From Limnephilus marmoratus (lineage: Eukaryota; Arthropoda; Insecta; Trichoptera; Limnephilidae): 64,000 nt of DNA. The notes below the pieces were generated by a model that worked only from the letters and a program-made list of their open reading frames with translations, ran no database searches and was not told the DNA's origin. A program made the position numbers and the translations under genes. Positions 56,251 to 64,000 of this stretch are shown piece by piece; position 1 is the stretch's first letter, and every line of letters starts with the position of its first letter. The stretch is from assembly GCA_917880885.1 (NCBI GenBank), contig OU862917.1, forward strand, positions 29,004,104-29,068,103, read 5' to 3'.

Positions 56251-57339
56251 GTATATGTAACACCAAACCACATGTTTACTGCCATCATAAGGTAGCTGAT
56301 TATTTTCAATGGTCACATTCAGATGCACTTTTTATCATTGCCACTGCTATTTTTATCAAATATAATGCAAAGTATATTATAACAGTAACGTACAAATAAC
56401 ATTATAATAGGGTGATAATTTCAATTTATTTTAATAAAAAAGATCATCTGAATGTGACCATTGAAAATTTTCAGCTGAATTTTTGCTTATGACGGCAGAA
56501 TCTGTCTCGGAGCAGGAATCCCTAGTGAGGAGAACTATGAAAATAAAGAATTTGTACTATACTTATACTTAATAATGTAACACAATATGATAAATTTATC
56601 TTTCATTGTGATTTATAAAAATGATGAAGAAATAAAAAAGTTAAAATATTATGTGAAGAGATACATTTCAAATTTTCATGTAGGTAGTCATATATTACCC
56701 TATTGCAGGGTTTCCCAAACTGTGTTCCGCGGAACCCCAGGGTTCCGCGGAACCTGAACAGGGGTTCCGCGACGATTTTTCGTAAGAATTTCTTTTAATT
56801 AATATACACATATCCATATTTCAACACTACTGAAATTATTCACAAGAAATTAGTTCTTAAGTTAGGCACTCGAACTAGATCCTTTCAGGTACAGTGACTA
56901 AGTTTTATGTAAGTTTAAAGAGCCGTTTATGCTGTTATTGCAGTAAATCTTCATTTTACAAACAAGACAAAATCTCTGAAATTTATAACTGTGCTGTTTA
57001 ATACTCTGATGAGAGCCAAATAAGAACGTCTGCGCGATGTGGAAACAATAACAACGGGATAACGGATCTGCATGTGTTTCACGAAATTTCTGTTTCCAAG
57101 GAACCCAACCATATTTTTTTCGAAATCGACTATACCTGAAAGTACATAAATGTAAAAATCAATCAATCTTACTACATCCTCGTTAGCAATTAGTTAAAAT
57201 ATAAACGCGCATGGAGCCGTAAATTTTGATTTTGGTGAAAAAATTTAAAAAAATACATTTTTGGATTTCATCAGTTCATTCCAATCATTCTGATTTGTCT
57301 TTTTTATTTTGTCTTTTATATTTTTTTATGTGAATACCT

Positions 57340-57722
57340 CTCAAGAGTTCCAACTGCTACCGTTTGGAGCCAGTGAGACTACGGCATCAATTGGGGTAAG
57401 TTAAGAGGCTGACGGTAGTGGGTAGGGAAACGAGATGGAGAAGATGAAGATTGGGAAGTACCTGGCTATTCTGATCTGGTCACCAAACACGGCTAAAGCC
57501 ATTTCAAATAACGTTTCAATTTTGAATGGTGGTCTTGCGCCAGGGAAATACTGAGAGTATATTCCACTCTGGAACGTGCTGCAAACATACTAAATATTAT
57601 TTTTACATGAATTAATTGTGAAATAACACAAATTAATCAAAGAAAATTTAATTGCGCACTCCGGGATTCGATCTTGCGACCTTCGGGTTGTGAGTCAAGA
57701 GCCTTACCCCTAGACCACGGCA
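57340..57722 (-). mobile_element. SINE-A copy (minus), inside the hAT remnant
   Basis: Minus strand: head 'gccgtggtctaggggtaagg'...'gcaagatcgaatcccgg' (A and B box-like), body 'cactctggaatatactctcag' region onward, 'gatcagaatagccaggtact', and 3' tail at the left (aaaaaatataaaagac side). Full length. Confidence 0.85.
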
Positions 57723-57800
57723 GTCATACACGAATGTCTGAATGAATAAAATTTTAAAGTATTTAAAGAGGTGATTTTAGATTTTCACGGCCAAAAATTT

Positions 57801-58005
57801 TATGGTTATTTCCTTTTGGGGTATTATGCCGTGTTGCGCTACCTCCTCCTTTAGCCAACGTTTCGGACAGCGTTACAGTGTCCATCATCTGCCCTGCAGA
57901 TGACACATCTGCCCTGATGATGGACACTGTAACGCTGTCCGAAACGTTGGCTAAAGGAGGAGGTAGCGCAACACGGCATAATACCCCAAAAGGAAATAAC
58001 CATAA
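57801..58005. mobile_element. Foldback with hammerhead-like core (copy c), 205-bp near-perfect palindrome
   Basis: Arms of about 95 bp are near identical ('ttatggttatttccttttgg', 'attatgccgtgttgcgctac', 'cgtttcggacagcgttacag' and inverses). Plus-strand core: GCC (57911-57913), CTGATGA (57914-57920), T, stem II GGAC/GTCC, GAAAC (57941-57945), GUU, GGC (57949-57951). The left half has CAGATGA instead. Same family as 19911-20070. Confidence 0.75.
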
Positions 58006-58062
58006 TATTTAAAGAGGTTTCCAAAGAATTTTAAGAATATGTAGATAACTTGAAAACAACTC

Positions 58063-58415
58063 TTGCCATATTTTTCGAAAATTAGTAAGGACTATTCCTG
58101 GGTTTGGAATCCATTTTCTGTGACAGCTAAATCAGTAGGCCTTAGCGCAAGTGAGTATGAAAATCTAATTGATTTCTGGGTGAGTTTGTCAGAAGGGTAC
58201 CTACCCCAATTTATCAAAACAAACTATTATTGTTTTACTTCCGATTTTACGACCTATTTATGAGAAGCGGGATTTTCTAATTATGCTGCAACCAAGCCAC
58301 AGTGCAGGAACAGGCTCGACACCACATTAGATATTCGAATCCGACTTACCAATATTTTATCTGATATCAAGAAAATATGCAGTTCACGGACTCAAAATCG
58401 TCAAAGTCTGTGAGT
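58063..58415 (+). pseudogene. hAT transposase C-terminal remnant
   Basis: The frame opens with SASEYENLIDFWVSLSEGYL, then FTSDFTTYL, a stop at 58261-58263, and in the same phase EAGFSNYAATKPQCRNRLDT, LDIRIRLTNILSDIKKICSS. This is the hAT C-terminal dimerisation region (FWxSLxxEYP... TYLCExGFS...TKxRNRLD...LRLxLTxIxPDI). The stop replaces the Cys of YLCE. Upstream domains are gone. Confidence 0.8.
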
Positions 58416-58748
58416 CTGCTTTATTTATTCCATTTTGTTTTGTTTACATTCCATTTTTTATATAGGTACTAAATAAATAATATGTTTAATATATTTTTTT
58501 AAATTTTTACTTTTAGAAATTACACAACCTAAAAATAACCTAAGTGTTCCGTAAAAATTTACAGGTTTGCAAAGTGTTCCATTGCAGAAAAAGTTTGGGA
58601 AACCCTGCCCTATTGCATTTTTGACAACACTAAATTGCCTATTATTATTTTGTCAAATTCTTGCGAGTATTTACGCTATAAGCCAAAATTTAATAACTTC
58701 AGTGGCCTATATTTATGGGGTCAATTCTCTTAAAACCAACACCGAGAA

Positions 58749-59042
58749 ATGGGAAGAAGAATTTTAATTTGTCCATATCTATCCTTCCTTTGGTCTATGG
58801 ATGAAGCATTGAATGGAATTCTATCAATAACTTGTTCAGTTTATTTTGTACCTACAACTCCAATTTATTATTCTTGGCTCATACGGCTAAAACTATTTGA
58901 CAAGTTGACGGAGTCAGAAGTTTATCAATGCCTTCGGAAAATATCAAAAAGCGAAACAGCTTTCACGAGTAAAACTAAATTTGTCACGCGGTCTACCTAC
59001 GATAAATTAAATATAATAAAAAAGATTTTTTCTGTTATATAA
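58749..59042 (+). other. Unassigned open frame, 97 codons
   Basis: Frame with MGRRILICPYLSFLWSMDEA and FDKLTESEVYQCLRKISKSE, ending SVI. The second half is more protein-like in composition than neighbouring chance frames, and a frame at 58620-58766 just upstream is also open in another phase. I recognise no family; no splice signals were convincing. Could be a decayed gene or chance. Confidence 0.25.
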
Positions 59043-59419
59043 ATAATATCTATTTGCAAACATCTCCTTACAAATATTTATTTACCTTCTAAAGAAATGT
59101 TAAAATTACATACATTTTCTTCCCCTTCAGCCATAATTTTCAAAAGCTTGCTTATTCTTCAACATCAACCATAAATATTATATCTTACGTGTTATTGTTT
59201 CTAGCCAAAAAAATAGGTCATTCACGTCATTATAACATAACAGAACAGATATTCACGTCATTATAACACAATTAGACATACATGCCACCATTAAAAAAAA
59301 GGGGGAAATCAAATGTTTAGCAGTAAGTGCCTGGCCCTATTGATTGTCTTTCCGAAAATATTATCGAATCTCTGTAAGTGACATACAAATAAATATACGC
59401 AAGATTAAATAAAATCATA
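59043..59419. other. No gene recognised
   Basis: AT-rich. 'attcacgtcattataaca' occurs twice (59220-59275), otherwise nothing visible. Confidence 0.45.
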
Positions 59420-59795
59420 TGAAAAGTAGTCTCAGTGTGGCATAACGACTTGTGGGATACGGACTTCAACCAATATGATTGTCGTGGCTGCATCCGAGTG
59501 GCTCAGTTCCCCAATAAATGAGCGATGGATGCAGATGAGGCGACCTCCATGATGGACGATCCCAAAATATCTTTTTATCTTTTTATTTTTAATTTTGTCT
59601 GCTTATTATTTATTTTTATTTTATGCTTATTTTTTGTTATTTGTATTTTTCATTTTAAGTTTTAATTAGGTACCTACCTAATATTTAAACATTTTTTTCT
59701 TTTGTAGTTGTTTATGTAATATGGCAGACTGGGATTGCACTACCCTCCTAGTCCTGCTGGAATAAAAACTTAAATAAATAAATAAATAAAAATAA
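59420..59795 (+). mobile_element. LINE-like 3' UTR with (AAAT)n tail
   Basis: 'aatgagcgatggatgcagatgaggcgacctcc' followed by T-rich UTR, 'gggattgcactaccctccta' and a tail of AAATAAATAAATA at 59773-59790. No coding part left. Inferred from the tail form. Confidence 0.5.
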
Positions 59796-59899
59796 CCATG
59801 GGTTTTTAATGGCCTTAAACGCCGTAACAGCGTAACAAAAATTAAAATTAAAAGGCCTGCAGAACTTTATTAAACTTCTCATTTTAATTTTAAATTTAT

Positions 59900-60312
59900 T
59901 TGACGACCTCCGTAGTCCAGTGGGTAAGACTCTTGACTCACAATCCGGAGGTCGCGCCGGCATGCGCAAATAAATTTTATTTGATTAATTTGTCTTATTT
60001 CACAATTAATTCATTTAAAATAATATATAGTGTATTTGCGGCATGTTCCAGAGTGGAAGATACTATCAGTATCGCCCTGGTGTAAGACCACCATTCAGAA
60101 TTGAAACGTTGCTTGAAAATGGCTTTAGCCGTGTTTAGTGACCAGATCTGAATAGCCAGGTACTTCCCAACCATCTTCTTTCCCACCTCCTTCCCCTCCC
60201 CACTACCTTCAGCCTCACACCATACCCCAATTGGGGATGCCATAGTCTCACTGGCTCCAGACGGGAGCAGTTGAGATTCTTGTGCGGTTATTCACTGTGA
60301 AAAAAAAAATTT
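59900..60312 (+). mobile_element. SINE-A copy, best preserved
   Basis: Head 'gacctccgtagtccagtggg'...'cttgactcacaatccggagg', body 'attaatttgtcttatttcac', 'ggcatgttccagagtggaag', 'atcgccctggtgtaagacca', 'gaccagatctgaatagccag', 'accccaattggggatgccat', 'ctggctccagacgggagcag', tail of A from 60299. Confidence 0.87.
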
Positions 60313-60384
60313 ACTTAAGACTAATTAGAAAGTAAGAACAGGTCTCTGGTAGTTTGCCGAACATTTAATAAAATAACTTTTTTT

Positions 60385-60718
60385 ATGGGGCCCCTGAGGA
60401 AAATAATTCCCTTCAGGGCCTGTGGGGATGATGTGTGGAGGGTCAGGAAGAGAATGAGAGGAAGTACTGGGAAGGATAAAGATATGAATCTGAGGGTCAA
60501 TGCGTCCAGAAGTGAGAGATATTTGAATGTATCCATCCTTCTGCGGTGCAAGGCGATATTCCGAGATAGTCCTCTTGGAGAGATAAAAATGTCTTCCTCA
60601 ACCAGTCTCTCCCATTCTGGCTTATGATCCCAGGTACCCCTGCGGAATTGTTCGTTATCCAATAAATAGGTCCCGGGACGGCGGTACCCATACCCACCTC
60701 CCAAATTGTGTAACGTAC
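60385..60718 (-). repeat. SINE-like repeat B (minus), full copy
   Basis: 'ggcccctgaggaaaataatt', 'gtccagaagtgagagatatt', 'gagatagtcctcttggagag', 'atccaataaataggtcccgg', 'ggcggtacccatacccacct'. The minus-strand 3' end lies at 60385. The overlapping 127- and 80-codon frames are shadows. Confidence 0.75.
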
Positions 60719-61049
60719 ATACTTACATACATTCATTATATTGTGAACAGCTCAAGCTCACTAGATTAATGACCACAAAAAATATTAAATATCTTATTTT
60801 CACCCATTCAGAGGTATTGCCTATCTCAAAACGTAGTCCACAAACAAGACCGGTATTACAACTCACCATCGAAAAGGCATCACATAAAAACTTTCACCTT
60901 TTCCAGGTACTTTTCCAAGTACCCGCATAAAAAATTGTTTCGTGAAGCAGCATTTTATATTTTTCGAACGTTCGCTGGGGAAACGTTTCAGGCTCGCTGA
61001 AAAAGCATGAAAGACTTTCATAGGCTATTACCCCTTAAGGCTTAAGGCA

Positions 61050-61130
61050 GGGCTCGACAACTGCGGCAGGCGAGCCAAATCCGGCCCGCTGCCTATTTTA
61101 CAAGGGTTACAACTATTACACGAAGGCATG
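61050..61130 (+). mobile_element. Possible hAT 5' end
   Basis: 'cagggctcgacaactgcggc' and 'caaatccggcccgctgcc' resemble hAT termini of the form CAGGG.TCG.CAA.CT..GGC.....CCAAATCCGGCCCG. No matching inverted end or 8-bp duplication was located, so it is a fragment at best. Confidence 0.5.
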
Positions 61131-61497
61131 GAATTAACAATTTCACAATCCAAAAATGCACTACAAGAAAACAGTCGACAGTGCACTGTCTCTAACATCC
61201 TCAAAATAGTCATGTACGTCAAAACAGATGGTGTCCAACTCCTTGCGAAACAAAAACAGAATTGTCATAAACCTGTTTTTTTAAGAAACTGGGTCATTTG
61301 GAAGCTAAAAATGAATATAAATATTAATCTTGAACCTATTTTCCTAAACAAAATTCAGCCTTGCCTTTATATTGATAAGTAAAAAAAAATGTAATTGCAA
61401 GTAGTTGAGCAAAGTGGACACTTCCGTCTTTATTTTTATTTCAATAATACGCAAAATGTAACTACAAATTACTATTTTACTTCATTTGGCTAAATTT

Positions 61498-61545
61498 ACA
61501 ACTAGCTGACCCGGAGAACTTCGTACCGTCTCAGAATCAATAACT
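61498..61545 (-). mobile_element. Helitron-like 3' end (minus)
   Basis: 'aactagctgacccggagaac' + 'ttcgtaccg': read on the minus strand it ends in ...GGGTCAGCTAGTT, the form of many insect Helitron 3' termini. Its 5' partner was not found. Confidence 0.6.
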
Positions 61546-61784
61546 GTTGTTTTAATTTGTTTAGCTGAATTCAGTTTTTTTATTAAGTTCAAAATTACAC
61601 AATGAAGCAATTATCAATGCGCAACTGTCTGTGTTTTGTTTTTTCAGTAACAGAGGTGGCGTTGGTACGGATTTATATTTGTTATTTTCTTACTTTTCCA
61701 CTTACTTTCGGGAATTACGTTTCATTTTTTATACTGTGAGGGAGATTCATTATAATTATTGTATTTTTCCTTTGGAGGGGTGCA

Positions 61785-62165
61785 GATCTACGATCACCGT
61801 TTGTCTCATTTTCGACTGTTGATATTTAGTGTCTAAGAAAGAGAGACATTATATGTTTAAGAACAAAGGCAAAACAATCAGCTCAATTGACATTTGAAGT
61901 TTTTAAATTTTTGGAATTCACTCACTATTCAATATTATATTTATCACAATATTGCTGCAGCTTTTTCAAAAGTTGATAATTCATTCCATACAAAATATAT
62001 GAAAAAAAGAATTTTCTTCATAATTTTTCCGATGTTTCAATAGCTATTCTGCTATTCGGGGCGGAGACAAATCCAACAAATCAAAGATCGCAAAAATATG
62101 TACAGCCATTCTTGAGTTATAAATGGTGTAACTAACCCGACTTTTTTTATATATTAAGATTGCAA
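61785..62165. repeat. Repeat C copy 2
   Basis: Same order of blocks as 49495-49860: 'ctcattttcgactgttgata', 'caaaggcaaaacaatcagct', 'ttggaattcactcactattc', 'gctattcggggcggagacaa', 'taactaacccgac'. Confidence 0.7.
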
Positions 62166-62465
62166 ACGACGTTATTGAGTACACGTTGCACATAAACTGA
62201 TTAATTTTCATACCTACTAGAACCACTGGACAGTACGTATCTACGTCATATTTTACACTACGATTACAAGATGAACTAGCCACTGTCAAGTATTCTCTAC
62301 TGCAAATAAACTCTTCTGCCATTAATGACTTACATATGTGTAATGTTCTTTTATTGTGGCCTTACTAGCCCACAAATAATAAGATGTACACGTAAGTTTT
62401 TTTCGTCTTTTATTGTAATGTACAATGGATTCGATAGTACTGTTTTATTGTCTATAACGTAGCGA

Positions 62466-62600
62466 GTGATTACTAAGGCTACTAAAATGGTTCTGCCCGC
62501 GCCGACCGACGGCTGCCTCAGCTCAGAGAGCACCGCGGCCGCTCAACAAACTTCGTCGGAACCCGAACGTTTCCGAATGATCCAATACATGGATAATTAC
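62466..62600 (+). other. GC-rich patch of unknown nature
   Basis: A short GC-rich island (62485-62570) in AT-rich DNA, open in one frame (VLPAPTDGCLSSESTAAAQQ, TSSEPERFRMIQYMDN). Not recognised. It could be a host exon or part of a transposon; no acceptor/donor pair is convincing. Confidence 0.25.
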
Positions 62601-62608
62601 ATATACTA

Positions 62609-63074
62609 CAATATGTTAATAATTAATATGTCTTTAGGTCAAATAAAACCAATATATTGAAGCATAAAATGAAGAACTTTAACATTCACGCATTTTTTGG
62701 AAGTCAAAATTTCTTTAACCCCGTTGTGATTTGAAACTCGATGAAACTAAAAAGAGTGACACTAAAAAGAAACAAACAATCCATCTCCTCTTTAATTAAT
62801 ATTAATTATTAATTATTATTAATTTTAAAATTAAAATTAATAATAATTAATAATTAATAATAACTAAATAATTAATTAATAATAACTACAATATGTTAAT
62901 AATTAATATGTCTTTAGGTCAAATAAAACCAATATATTGAAGCATAAAATGAAGAACTTTAACATTCACGCATTTTTTGGAAGTCAAAATTTCTTTAACC
63001 CCGTTGTGATTTGAAACTCGATGAAACTAAAAAGAGTGACACTAAAAAGAAACAAACAATCCATCTCCTCTTTA
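62609..63074. repeat. Direct duplication (about 190 bp, period 279)
   Basis: 62612-62794 and 62889-63073 appear identical: from 'caatatgttaataattaata' through 'cgcattttttggaagtcaaa' and the 5' half of repeat A to 'catctcctcttta'. Between them is an AT-only palindromic stretch of taattaatta words (62795-62884). Confidence 0.85.
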
Positions 63075-63190
63075 TGCGGTGCTTCGTAGCCTATCGGTCT
63101 CCTCTTTGTGCGGTGCTTCGTAGCCTCCCCACTCTTGTCTACTTTAGTTTAATGAAGGTTTCACTTCTACCGCGTGTGAACTTCATACTC
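62990..63190 (+). repeat. Repeat A copy with its own partial duplicate
   Basis: Full order of repeat A blocks to 'gaaggtttcacttctaccgcgtg', with an additional internal repeat of 'cctctttgtgcggtgcttcgtagcc' (63067-63090 and 63101-63125). The 5' half is also present at 62700-62794 through the duplication. Confidence 0.75.
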
Positions 63191-63404
63191 TGATTTTTGT
63201 CTTGTAAGTTCCTAGCTGCGTACTATTTGTGTCATAAAGTTTGTAAATTGTAAATGAACATAATTTAATAAATATTTCAATCGTTTTAAATTCAGTTTTA
63301 AAATATTGTTAACAAACATAACAATTCTTACTATACGATTGTAAATAATATAAACATTTTAAAACCTTTATCTCTACATCTCGACATCTCTATCTCTATC
63401 TCTA

Positions 63405-63700
63405 TTTCTACATATTATAAATTAAAGTCCCCCGCGTCGTCTGTCTGTCTGTCTCTTCGCGATAAACTCGAAAACTGCAGAACGGATTTTCATGCGGTTT
63501 TCACCAATAGATAGAGTGTTTCGTGAGAAAGGTTTAGGTATGTAATTTGTCAAGGATTTGTGTAAATTGGTTGAAACATAACGATAATTGTTAGAAGTGT
63601 CGGAAAAATCAAGCCGTCTGGTAGCTTTCATTGAAAACGCTGCCTAATCCTTTTGGGATATAACAAAACAATGCATGGTGGGATATTCCTCTTTTATAGA
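63405..63700 (+). mobile_element. Helitron-like 5' end
   Basis: Starts 'tctacatattataaattaaa' + 'gtcccccgcgtcgtctgtct', then 'cagaacggattttcatgcgg' and 'caatagatagagtgtttcgtg'. Typical of short insect Helitrons (TC start, 'ATAAATTAAAGTCC', 'CTGTCTGTCTG'). A second such start is at 63877. No 3' end within this copy is certain. Confidence 0.65.
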
Positions 63701-63874
63701 TCTACGAAAAAGTCCACGAAGGCATATATCTATCTTTTACGGATAGCTTACTATACCCATTCTATCTTCTAAAAAAATGGTCACGTATATTGCGGTAATT
63801 GAAAAGTTATTTAGACGGATACAGTATTAATCCTTATTAACTTAAATACGTTAGTTATACGTTACTTTCACACC

Positions 63875-64000
63875 ATCTCTACGTATTATAAATTAAAGTC
63901 CTCCGCGGCATCTGTCTGTCTCTTTGTGATAAACTCAAAGACGGCGGTGGTTATAAAGTTTGGATAACCATCAAGTAGATGACGTTGTGTTTTATTAGCC
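63875..64000 (+). mobile_element. Second Helitron-like element, cut by the window end
   Basis: 'tctctacgtattataaattaaagtcctccg...' then directly 'ggttataaagtttggataac' and 'gacgttgtgttttattagcc', blocks also present at 9290-9355 and 13680-13735. Short internally deleted form; its 3' terminus lies beyond 64000. Confidence 0.65.

Larger units (their letters stand above)
56706..58607 (+). mobile_element. hAT transposon remnant, 1.9 kb, with 8-bp duplication
   Basis: TSD CCCTATTG at 56698-56705 and 58608-58615. TIRs CAGGGTTTCCCAAACT on both sides (inverted at 58592-58607). Just inside the left end are repeated 'gttccgcggaacc' palindromes. It contains a minus-strand SINE-A (57340-57722), a palindromic foldback (57801-58005) and a transposase remnant (58063-58415). 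Confidence 0.88.

Overview
The window is AT-rich insect nuclear DNA. The evidence is one spliced exon of an invertebrate D2-like dopamine receptor, non-LTR retrotransposons of arthropod type, tRNA-derived SINEs, Merlin, hAT, mariner, TTAA-flanked and Helitron-type DNA elements, and short interstitial (CCTAA)n tracts, the usual insect telomere unit. No prokaryotic gene organisation is visible. The species cannot be named from the sequence.

Layout. 0.5-3.8 kb: a nearly complete LINE on the minus strand (endonuclease plus reverse transcriptase, broken by frameshifts). 3.8-10.3 kb: a foldback MITE, a LINE 3' fragment, several tandem repeats, a Helitron-like tail and a second LINE fragment. 12-18.5 kb: mostly unique AT-rich DNA with a ribozyme-like foldback, a CCTAA tract and Helitron ends. 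18.6-20.6 kb: a 2-kb TIR transposon with subterminal repeats and nested insertions. 20.7-22.2 kb: a Helitron, a complete hammerhead-like motif and a deleted mariner. 24.0-28.2 kb: a Merlin transposon (24133-28097) with 8-bp target duplications, sitting inside an older repeat and itself split by a 985-bp solo LTR; removing the LTR and one intron leaves a 330-codon transposase frame with no stop. 29-34 kb: SINEs, a palindrome with tRNA-like arms, and a convergent pair of TTAA-flanked elements. 35426-35535: the dopamine-receptor exon, the only confident host coding sequence. 36-46 kb: foldbacks, a hAT remnant, a TTAA-flanked MITE, a CCTAA-containing foldback and LINE fragments. 47-64 kb: SINE copies (one expanded into a 121-bp satellite), palindromes, a second convergent TTAA pair, two hAT MITEs, a 1.9-kb hAT remnant, and Helitron ends.

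How it fits together: the simplest reading is that almost all of the window is intron of the dopamine receptor gene (plus strand), filled by successive waves of transposons. Nesting gives relative ages: the ~220-bp repeat called 'repeat A' was invaded separately by Merlin, by a palindromic element and by a TTAA-flanked MITE. The most unusual signal is a set of foldback elements of different sequence that share a hammerhead-ribozyme-like core (CTGANGA, hairpin, GAAAC, short stem, GTH) with covarying stems, as known from Penelope-like retroelements.
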